Of a stretch of 64,000 nt of DNA, positions 56,924 to 64,000 are shown one piece after another. The notes under the pieces are model-generated. The model was not told the DNA's origin and did no database searches. It worked only from the letters and a program-made list of their open reading frames with translations. Every line of letters begins with the position of its first letter. The stretch's first letter is position 1. The position numbers and the translations under genes were made by a program. Source of the stretch: Clostridia bacterium (lineage in GTDB: Bacteria; Bacillota; Clostridia; Oscillospirales; CAG-382); NCBI GenBank assembly GCA_017561145.1, contig JAFZDO010000025.1, positions 27,899-91,898 of the forward strand, given 5' to 3'.

Positions 56924-58256
56924 TCGATGCAATTTTCTTCAAAAGCTCTTCTTTGCCTGCCTCGTAACCGGGCTTGCCGAGCAACGCAAACATGTTTTTC
57001 TTGTATGCTTCAACGCCGGGCTGGTCGAAGGGGTTGACCTCGAGAATATAGCCCGAAACTGCGCAGGATGCGAAGAAGAAGTAGATCAATTCGCCCAAGG
57101 AATAAGCATCCTTGCCGCCGAAATCGATAATGACGCTTTCGGTGCCGCCGTCGCGGTGGGCGAGGAGCGTGCCGAGCATTGCCTTTTCGTTGATATCGTC
57201 CATCGACATACCGGTGAGGAAGTTAAGGCCGTCGCCGTTTTGTTCGTCAAAGGGGATCTTGGGAGATTCGGGATCGGGATTTACCGCACGTACGATGGTT
57301 TCAAAAAGGATGGGGGAGCCGTCCTGAACGAACTGACCGAGCGAGTGAAGGTCGGAGCTGTAGGTGACCGATGCAGGGAAAAGACCCTTCTTGTCCTTGC
57401 CTTCGCTTTCGCCGAAGAGCTGCTTGAACCATTCGCCCATAAAGCGGAAATCGGGATCGTAGCTTACCAAAAGCTCGTTGGTCTTGCCCATCTTGAGCAT
57501 AATATTGCGGAGAACCGCATATTTGTAAGCGGCGTTGTCAAGACCGGATGCAAAGATAGAATCGCGCATATCGCAAGCACCGTTGAGAAGTGCGTCGGTA
57601 TCAACGCCTGCAACCGCCGCAGGGAGAAGACCAACTGCGGTAAGAACCGAGAATCTGCCTCCGACGTCATCGGGAATAACGAAGCATTCATAGCCCTCCT
57701 GCTTTGCAAGCGAAAGGAGCGCGCCGCGGTTTGCATCGGTGGTAGCGACCGTTCTTTCTGCCGCTTCCTTTTTGCCGTAACGCGATTCCATATATTCGCG
57801 AAGGATACGGAATGCAACCGCGCTTTCGGTGGTGGTGCCGGATTTGCTTATAACGTTAACGCTTACACGCTTGCCCTCGCAAAGCTTGAGCACGGTGTTG
57901 AGCTCGCAGCCCGAGAAGGAGTTGCCGAGGAAGTATACCTCGGGGTTGCCGTCGTTAAGCTGATTGTGATAGGGGGTCTTGAGATATTCGATAACTGCGC
58001 GTGCGCCGAGATAGGAGCCGCCGATGCCTACTACCAAAAGAACGTCGCTGTTTTTGCGGATACGCTCTGCACATGCCTTGATGCGTACATATTCTTCGCT
58101 GTCAACGCGTACGCCGAGGTCGCGCCAGCCGAGAAAGTCGTTGCCCTTGCCGCTCTTTTCACGGAAATACTTGTCTGCCTGAGCGAGAAGACCGTCGAAA
58201 GCGGAAAAATCACATTCCTTAATGCTTTCCGCTTGCTTGTATCTAAAGTTGATCAT
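56919..58256 (-). CDS. pgi: Glucose-6-phosphate isomerase
   Basis: A 445-residue isomerase linking glucose-6-phosphate and fructose-6-phosphate. VVGIGGSYLGARAVIEYL near residue 75, VISKSGTTTESAVAF near 130, the catalytic Glu in PDDVGGRFSVLTAVGLLP, His in YSSDLHSLGQF and the C-terminal GVEAYKKNMFALLGKPG (catalytic Lys) are all visible. It is the shorter Firmicutes/archaeal-size form. I chose the ATG behind AAGGAAG; an upstream in-frame ATG lies within the promoter. Together with gpmI and nagB it marks central sugar metabolism in this window. Confidence 0.96.
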   Translation of the reverse strand: MINFRYKQAESIKECDFSAFDGLLAQADKYFREKSGKGNDFLGWRDLGVRVDSEEYVRIKACAERIRKNSDVLLVVGIGGSYLGARAVIEYLKTPYHNQLNDGNPEVYFLGNSFSGCELNTVLKLCEGKRVSVNVISKSGTTTESAVAFRILREYMESRYGKKEAAERTVATTDANRGALLSLAKQEGYECFVIPDDVGGRFSVLTAVGLLPAAVAGVDTDALLNGACDMRDSIFASGLDNAAYKYAVLRNIMLKMGKTNELLVSYDPDFRFMGEWFKQLFGESEGKDKKGLFPASVTYSSDLHSLGQFVQDGSPILFETIVRAVNPDPESPKIPFDEQNGDGLNFLTGMSMDDINEKAMLGTLLAHRDGGTESVIIDFGGKDAYSLGELIYFFFASCAVSGYILEVNPFDQPGVEAYKKNMFALLGKPGYEAGKEELLKKIASI

Positions 58257-58292
58257 GATATTTCTTCCTTTATATAATATAAATTTCAAAGT

Positions 58293-58321
58293 ATTATAGA
58301 ATATATTTTTTTGTTTGTCAA
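58293..58321 (-). promoter_or_regulatory. Consensus promoter of pgi
   Basis: Minus-strand TTGACA, 17 bp, TATAAT. Confidence 0.88.
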
Positions 58322-58326
58322 CACAA

Positions 58327-58356
58327 AAAGTCCGCTTCATGATCGAAACGGACTTT
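58327..58356 (-). terminator. Terminator of the surface protein-serine hydrolase operon
   Basis: AAAGTCCG / CGGACTTT stem (inner TT/GAA pairing) followed on the minus strand by TTGTG; it abuts the pgi -35 box. Confidence 0.75.
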
Positions 58357-58364
58357 CTTTTTGT

Positions 58365-59771
58365 TTATTGTTCAACCGTTACGGGAGTAAGGTCGAAATG
58401 ATTGCAGATCATATCGCCCACGTGCAAGCGGATATCAACCTTGTTTTCGACGGTATCGATCACCCAGCGCTGAACGTGACAGGTGTTGTGGTGGCGGAGG
58501 GTCAATTGGATATTGCCGTTTTCGGCAAGCTCGTAAGCCGCGTAAACACTCACTCTTTCAACACTGTTTACAGCGGGGTCGAGGAAGGTTATCGAGGGAA
58601 CGAGGTTCATGATATTATAGTGGTTGAGAAGATACTGACCGTTACCGCAAACGAATTCCTTCATTCCGTATTCGGTATCGAGCACAACGTGAAGGAGCGA
58701 TTCTCCGAAAAGTCTCAAGCCCTTGACCTGCGCTTTGTTTTCGGCAACGGTAAAGGAGATATCGTTGTTAAAATCGGCACTCTTCTTGGTCATATACGCG
58801 GTTTTGGTAAGGGCTTCAAGCTCGCTTGCATCGCCGCTTTCGCCGTACATAGTGTCGAGCAGCTTATAGATCAATTCGACCTCAAGCGCCATATTGCCGA
58901 CCTCGCCCAAAACCGTTACGACGGTGTCGATCGAGGGGAATACCATACAAAGCTGACCGAATGCGCCGTCCCCGCGATAGCCCTCGCGGTCGTTCATCCA
59001 GAACTGATAGCCGTAGCCTGCGGTCCAGTCGGGCGAGCCGTTGTTAACGTCGACAGAGTGGCGCTGAGTCGCCAAGGCAAGATATTCCTCGCTTACGATA
59101 CGCTCGCCGTTATATACGCCCTTATTCTTGAGCATCATACCGAATTTGGTGATAGAATCGCTCGAAAGCTCGAGTCCGGTGCCGCCAAGCGTCTGACCGC
59201 TTGTTGTTTCGCGCCAGACCGGCTTTTCGATGCCCAGCTTTTGGAAAAGTCGCTCATCGAGAAAATCAACAAGCTTTTTGCCTGTAACTCTTTCGACCGC
59301 CGCCGCGCACATGCAGGTTGCGGCGGTGCTGTAAGCAAATACCGTACCGGGCTTGTGCACCGTGGGGATCGCGAAAAATCCTTTAACAGGGTCGTCGAGC
59401 CAACGAATCTGATCAAGCACGCAAGCGGTGTGTCCGCTTTGCATCGAAAGAAGATCGTGCAATTTAACCTCGCGGAGTGCGTCGGTCATTTCCTCGGGCA
59501 TTTTGTCGGCGAAAAGCTCGCACATCTTCGTGTCGGGTGAAAGCAATCCTTCGTCAACACAAATACCTACTGCCGTGGAGGTAAAGGATTTCGAAAGCGA
59601 ATAAAGGTGCATCGGGGTTTCAAAATCGTAAGGCTCGAAGGCAATGCGAAGCATCGGCTCCTTGCCCTTAACAATTTGCATTGCGCGGATAAAGATGCCG
59701 TTGTCGCTGCTTTCTTTAATATAATCGTGTACCGCTTTGGCGTTTACGCCGTCTGCAAGATAAAGTGCCAT
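58365..59771 (-). CDS. Serine hydrolase, beta-lactamase/class C-like family
   Basis: A 468-residue cytoplasmic-looking protein (no signal peptide) of the beta-lactamase-related serine hydrolases. The SxxK motif is SLSKSFTS near residue 58, the second motif is YSTAATCM near residue 145 (YST where class C enzymes have YxN), and GYGYQFWMN and GAFGQLCMVFPS fill the third-motif area. These proteins act as esterases, DD-peptidase-like or amidase enzymes; no lactamase activity should be assumed. Last gene of a four-gene operon, 9 bp after the Nudix gene. Confidence 0.87.
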   Translation of the reverse strand: MALYLADGVNAKAVHDYIKESSDNGIFIRAMQIVKGKEPMLRIAFEPYDFETPMHLYSLSKSFTSTAVGICVDEGLLSPDTKMCELFADKMPEEMTDALREVKLHDLLSMQSGHTACVLDQIRWLDDPVKGFFAIPTVHKPGTVFAYSTAATCMCAAAVERVTGKKLVDFLDERLFQKLGIEKPVWRETTSGQTLGGTGLELSSDSITKFGMMLKNKGVYNGERIVSEEYLALATQRHSVDVNNGSPDWTAGYGYQFWMNDREGYRGDGAFGQLCMVFPSIDTVVTVLGEVGNMALEVELIYKLLDTMYGESGDASELEALTKTAYMTKKSADFNNDISFTVAENKAQVKGLRLFGESLLHVVLDTEYGMKEFVCGNGQYLLNHYNIMNLVPSITFLDPAVNSVERVSVYAAYELAENGNIQLTLRHHNTCHVQRWVIDTVENKVDIRLHVGDMICNHFDLTPVTVEQ

Positions 59772-59780
59772 ATCAATATC

Positions 59781-60215
59781 CTATTCCATTTTACCAAGAT
59801 AGATTTCGTTGGGCTTGCCAAGGAAATGACGTTTTATAACGTTGCGCATTTCCGCGGGGCGAAGATCCTCGTGGAGGATATTATCGATGGAAAGCCATTT
59901 TGTGCCGACCTGATAATCGTCGCGCACGAGCTTGTCTTCCTCATATTCGCTCACGATATCGCAAATAAACATAAATTCGATCCTGTGCGATTCGCCCTTG
60001 AAGCCCTCGCGAATGAACATAAGGCTTTTCGGAGAAACGGTATATCCGGTCTCTTCCTTCGTTTCGCGGATAAGCGCGTCGATTATAAGCTCATCGGGCT
60101 CCTGCTTTCCGCCGGGAAGGGTATAAAATACGGTGCCGTCCTCGTCGACGAGCTTGTTGCAAAGTATCTTTGCACCGTCGATAATAATTGCTTTGATAGA
60201 GTTGGTTATCTTCAT
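59781..60215 (-). CDS. Nudix hydrolase
   Basis: A 144-residue MutT/Nudix protein hydrolysing a nucleoside-diphosphate-linked substrate. The Nudix box is complete: GGKQEPDE, seven residues, then RETKEETGY, with metal-binding Glu residues. Substrate unknown. It overlaps the upstream anchored protein gene by 4 bp (ATGA) and lies 9 bp before the serine hydrolase, so it is translated in the same operon. Confidence 0.93.
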   Translation of the reverse strand: MKITNSIKAIIIDGAKILCNKLVDEDGTVFYTLPGGKQEPDELIIDALIRETKEETGYTVSPKSLMFIREGFKGESHRIEFMFICDIVSEYEEDKLVRDDYQVGTKWLSIDNILHEDLRPAEMRNVIKRHFLGKPNEIYLGKME

Positions 60216-60679
60216 TGTTCCTGTTCTCCGCTTTGTGTGTTTTCCGTAGAAGCCGCTGTGTCGCCCTTTGCGGTAACGGTAACCGAAAAGGTCATCTCGG
60301 TCACGTTGTAATGTACGGCGATATACTTTTCGCCGTACGTCGCCACGCGTGGATATACGTTGCTGCTGAATTGAATATTCAATTCGGATTCGAGCTTTGC
60401 AATATAGCTTTCTACGCTTTCGCCGGTAACGTTTGTATAGTACGCGGCGGCGTATCTGCCGTTTTCATCGGCGTCAAGCCTTTCGTTTTCACCCGAGAAT
60501 GCGGATATGCCCTCCGTTATGCCGTCGCCCCAATCAAAGTTTTGCGCCGTGGTTGCATCTTCGGCTTCCGAAAAGACCGCAACCAAGATTATAATAACGA
60601 GGAAAACCAAGGCGACGCACGCCGTGACGGTAATATTTCGTTTAACCGCGGATAAAAATCCGATTAATTTTTCTTTCAT
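60212..60679 (-). CDS. Membrane-anchored hypothetical protein
   Basis: I do not recognise this 155-residue protein. A basic N terminus and one strong membrane segment (VTACVALVFLVIIILVAVF) are followed by a ~110-residue outer region (YAAAYYTNVTGESVESYIAK, YIAVHYNVTEMTFSVTVTAK) and a Ser/Thr/Gln tail. It probably sits outside the membrane. It lies 16 bp after the large surface protein and overlaps the Nudix gene. AAGAAG is the only ribosome-site candidate. Confidence 0.72.
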   Translation of the reverse strand: MKEKLIGFLSAVKRNITVTACVALVFLVIIILVAVFSEAEDATTAQNFDWGDGITEGISAFSGENERLDADENGRYAAAYYTNVTGESVESYIAKLESELNIQFSSNVYPRVATYGEKYIAVHYNVTEMTFSVTVTAKGDTAASTENTQSGEQEQ

Positions 60680-60695
60680 TTAAACGCTTCTTATT

Positions 60696-62954
60696 TTAAA
60701 ATTTTTCCTGACGCCACTTTACGATAAAGAGGGCCGCTGCGCCTGCAACCGCTACAAGAGCGACGATGAGAATAACGATGATGGTTGCATAGCTACCGTC
60801 GTCTTCGCTGTCGTCGTCACCGTTGGAAAGGTCGCCGACCGCGCCTTTCACAGGCTCGAATTCTGCGGATATCATATGGTCTTCGGTGACGTTTTCGAAG
60901 GTGTAGTTGAAAATTCTCTGACCGACTGCCGCTTCGACCGCAACGCCGTCGATAAGGATCTGCTTTATAACGTAGCCTTCCTGTGCGGTAACGTAGAAGA
61001 TCTTCGAAAGTCCGTGGTTGACCGTGATAATGCCCGAGGGGGTGATGCCGCCGCCTGCGTTGATCACGGTGGAGTTAATAATATGTCCGCCGAGTATTTC
61101 CTTGCTGACGATAAGGATGGATTCGTTATCGTATGCATATCTGCCCGAAACGCCGTTGGCGTCGACCGCAAGCGGAGATTCGGCATTTTCTTTCGTGTAG
61201 AAGTTGGAGTAGTTTCCGTTGGTGAGAAGCAATACCGCCTCCTGATTTGCAAACTGTGCGCCGAGATTAAAGGAAACGAGAGTTCCCTCGGGAAGCAACG
61301 CGCCTACCTTGAAGGAGTATGCGGTAAAGAGCGAGCCGCCCGCAGCGGTGATCGCGTTTTGAAGATTCTGATCCGCAAAAGGAGAAACGGTAAGATTCAA
61401 GTGGGTAGCGCTGCCTTCGATCCTTGCGCCGTAGGGGATATAGAAGCTGCCGCTTACACCGCGGAATTCAACGTATTTGCCATCGCCTGCAAGGGTAGCG
61501 ATCTTGTCGAACACCTCGCGGCGGATAACCTTGCCGTCGGTAATATCGATATATCCGTTGGGTAAGCTCCAGTCGATATCGTCAACACCGATGGTTTCGT
61601 CATCGGGAGGGGGAGGAGCCACGTTGATAAATACTACCGAAACGGTGGTGGAGGAGGAAATGCTCGAGATAGTATATTGATTGTTGGTAAGCTGTGTTAC
61701 TGCGCCGCCTACACGGAACACGTCAACCGCATACTCCGCATCGGGAATTACGGTGAAGGTGATGGTTTCGCCGGGCTTAAGAACGATGCTTTCGCTCGTT
61801 CCGCCCATGATGGTAGTGTTGCCTGCGACAACCTTACCGCCCGCATAAACGTTCACCTGAACGGTGCAGTCGAGAACGGGAGGTCTGTCGGATGCCTTGA
61901 AGGTTGCGGAAACGGTGGTGGGACCGCTGGGTACGAAGTAATAAACGTTGCCTACCGCGTCACGTCGGGGCTCGGAAATTTCGATGATGCCCGATTGCTC
62001 ATAGCCGGGACCCGGGCGAGAATAAACCTTGTAATTTACGTCTCTGGTAAGGTAAAGAGTCTTTACGAGAGGGGTCGAAACGCTGTCGTTGGAAATGGTT
62101 TCGACGGGACTGCTGTCCAAGGTCTTTTCCAAAACGAGTGAGCCGGGACCGTTGAGAGTAAAGGTGACTGGAACAACGCCGTAAAGGAAAAGTACATCGG
62201 TGTTGCCGGTGATAACAAAGGTTACCGATGGCTCGGTAACGGTCTGCTCATTGCCGTTGACGGTAAGAGAAGCGGAGGTTGCCTTGAATTCACCGTCGAT
62301 AGCGAAATCGATCTTGACCTCGGTGCCGGTAAGGAGCTGATAGGAGTTGAGGTCGATGACCTCGCCGCCTACGGATACGGTGTATCCCGTTGCGCCGAAT
62401 GCGCGGATAGCAAGAGTTGCAGGGATCGGAACGTATTCAACGGTTACCGAGAGGGTGTAGGTGTAGCCTGCGGAGAGGCTGTTGTATGTACCGGTGTAAA
62501 CACCGTCGGTTGCGGTAAGGCTTTGGGTAAATCCCGCAACGCCGAAGCTTGCGGCGGTGATCTTAAATCCGTATTGAGCTTCGATTTTGACGTTCAGATT
62601 CTGAGCGGAGCCGAAATAACCGCCGTTGTTGAGCTCGTCGTTAAAATAAACGTTGACCGCATTTGCGTCTGCTCCCGAAACTGCGATGTTAACGGTGTAT
62701 GCGTTGGGATCGGGCTCGCTTGTTTCGGGCTCGCTCGATTCGGTATTGCTTTCGTCACCACTGCTTTCGGTATCGCCCGATTCGGTGCTGCTTTCGGTGT
62801 CGCCCGATTCGGTGCTTGAATCCTCGGTAACCGAAGAGGATTCGCTCTCGGTGGGGGCGCTTTCTTCATTTTCGGCAAGGGCAAAAAAAGCAAAGGAGGT
62901 TATAGTAAGTAGCAATGCAAGGAGCATTGCCGCGATTCTGAAGGTTTTTTTCAT
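60696..62954 (-). CDS. Large surface protein, C-terminal membrane anchor
   Basis: A 752-residue secreted protein. A signal peptide (MKKTFRIAAMLLALLLTITS) is followed by a Ser/Thr/Glu-rich stretch with repeated TESSTESGD units (residues ~30-80). Then come several beta-sandwich-like segments with InlB/FIVAR-like repeats (YTVNIAVSGADANAVNVYF; YTVSVGGEVIDLNSYQLLTG; VQVNVYAGGKVVAGNTTIMG; GGITPSGIITVNHGLSKIFY). The C terminus has one membrane helix (TIIVILIVALVAVAGAAALF) and a short basic tail, with no LPXTG. Function unknown; an adhesin-like role is inference. GGAGGAAC precedes the ATG. Confidence 0.8.
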   Translation of the reverse strand: MKKTFRIAAMLLALLLTITSFAFFALAENEESAPTESESSSVTEDSSTESGDTESSTESGDTESSGDESNTESSEPETSEPDPNAYTVNIAVSGADANAVNVYFNDELNNGGYFGSAQNLNVKIEAQYGFKITAASFGVAGFTQSLTATDGVYTGTYNSLSAGYTYTLSVTVEYVPIPATLAIRAFGATGYTVSVGGEVIDLNSYQLLTGTEVKIDFAIDGEFKATSASLTVNGNEQTVTEPSVTFVITGNTDVLFLYGVVPVTFTLNGPGSLVLEKTLDSSPVETISNDSVSTPLVKTLYLTRDVNYKVYSRPGPGYEQSGIIEISEPRRDAVGNVYYFVPSGPTTVSATFKASDRPPVLDCTVQVNVYAGGKVVAGNTTIMGGTSESIVLKPGETITFTVIPDAEYAVDVFRVGGAVTQLTNNQYTISSISSSTTVSVVFINVAPPPPDDETIGVDDIDWSLPNGYIDITDGKVIRREVFDKIATLAGDGKYVEFRGVSGSFYIPYGARIEGSATHLNLTVSPFADQNLQNAITAAGGSLFTAYSFKVGALLPEGTLVSFNLGAQFANQEAVLLLTNGNYSNFYTKENAESPLAVDANGVSGRYAYDNESILIVSKEILGGHIINSTVINAGGGITPSGIITVNHGLSKIFYVTAQEGYVIKQILIDGVAVEAAVGQRIFNYTFENVTEDHMISAEFEPVKGAVGDLSNGDDDSEDDGSYATIIVILIVALVAVAGAAALFIVKWRQEKF

Positions 62955-62980
62955 AGTTCCTCCGAGTAAAATGTTTTTTG

Positions 62981-63004
62981 AGATTGACAATTCAATGTCA
63001 ATCT
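62981..63004. promoter_or_regulatory. Possible operator between the surface operon and proS
   Basis: AGATTGACA and TGTCAATCT form a perfect 9-bp inverted repeat with centre ATTCAA. It overlaps the -35 box and spacer of the proS promoter and lies in the leader of the surface operon. Confidence 0.4.
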
Positions 63005-63012
63005 GCTATACT
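62984..63012 (+). promoter_or_regulatory. Promoter of proS
   Basis: TTGACA, 17 bp, TATACT, leaving a ~95-nt leader without T-box motifs. Confidence 0.65.
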
Positions 63013-63025
63013 TTATCAATACTAT

Positions 63026-64000
<975 letters not shown>

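Noticed and set aside
58365-59771. Beta-lactamase resistance gene
   Set aside because: SxxK is present, but the second motif is YST, there is no signal peptide, and the family contains many non-lactamase esterases.
60696-60760. Sortase (LPXTG) anchor on the large surface protein
   Set aside because: A C-terminal helix and basic tail are present but no LPXTG-like motif precedes them.

Overview
The window looks like chromosomal DNA of an anaerobic, Gram-positive Clostridia-type bacterium (Bacillota), probably gut-associated. I base this on the gene content: a split two-subunit transketolase, a DnaD/DnaI-type primosome, ScpA/ScpB, the spore-associated GerW, RqcH, acetate kinase, an FMN-riboswitch-controlled RibU, and a secreted SGNH hydrolase with a dockerin. 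Promoters are nearly all TTGACA/TATAAT-like with 17-bp spacers, ribosome sites are GGAGG-like, and intrinsic terminators are abundant. I see no rRNA, tRNA, CRISPR array, transposase or phage gene. The order or genus cannot be fixed from this sequence.

Layout. 1-6.6 kb (+): end of a pseudouridine synthase, the split transketolase, then NIF3-like, rqcH, tcdA, a flavin reductase and rlmH. 6.7-9.0 kb (-): two paralogous zinc-ribbon membrane proteins and an SLH-type lipoprotein. 9.2-11.3 kb (+): mnmA and a secreted VDEPT-repeat protein. 11.4-18.7 kb (-): a YjjG-like phosphatase, a D-lactate-dehydrogenase-like enzyme, nagB, and a gpmI-M50 protease-scpA-scpB-gerW operon. 18.8-23.3 kb (+): nusB-xseA-hslO-SDR-dut-yhbY. 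23.3-30.3 kb (-): an XRE regulator, an ECF sigma factor with a long C-terminal extension, a two-gene minimal SUF system, a lipid kinase and tmcAL. 30.4-39.6 kb: ackA-radC, an FAD dehydrogenase with a DUF4434 protein, the SGNH-dockerin protein, ribU, and trkA-trkH. 39.6-43.0 kb (-): a sugar-binding-type lipoprotein and a U32 protease. 43.2-50.3 kb (+): one long operon clpP-AEC transporter-ddl-murI-DUF1934-dnaD-dnaI-rnhA-yitT. 50.3-64 kb: dapA, queA, serA/serC, a Gfo/Idh oxidoreductase, two small unknown genes, pgi, a four-gene operon ending in a serine hydrolase and beginning with a large surface protein, and the start of proS.

Most of the window is ordinary core genome. The most unusual signal is a family of structured intergenic repeats with three or four copies (about 5.4, 13.3, 22.2 and 22.7 kb). 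Arm sequences of the hairpins differ between copies while both arms change together, and loop sequences stay fixed: an AA loop in the 5' hairpin and a CRCATGT loop in the 3' hairpin. The copy at 5.4 kb sits between two near-identical 31-bp copies of the start of the flavin reductase gene, leaving a dead 18-codon minigene in front of the intact gene. I recognise no described family for this element.

Other points of interest are the two-gene SUF system, the sigma factor with an appended ~380-residue region, face-to-face overlapping promoters between tmcAL and ackA, a terminator whose arm contains the -35 box of the next promoter, and several inverted repeats lying on promoters.
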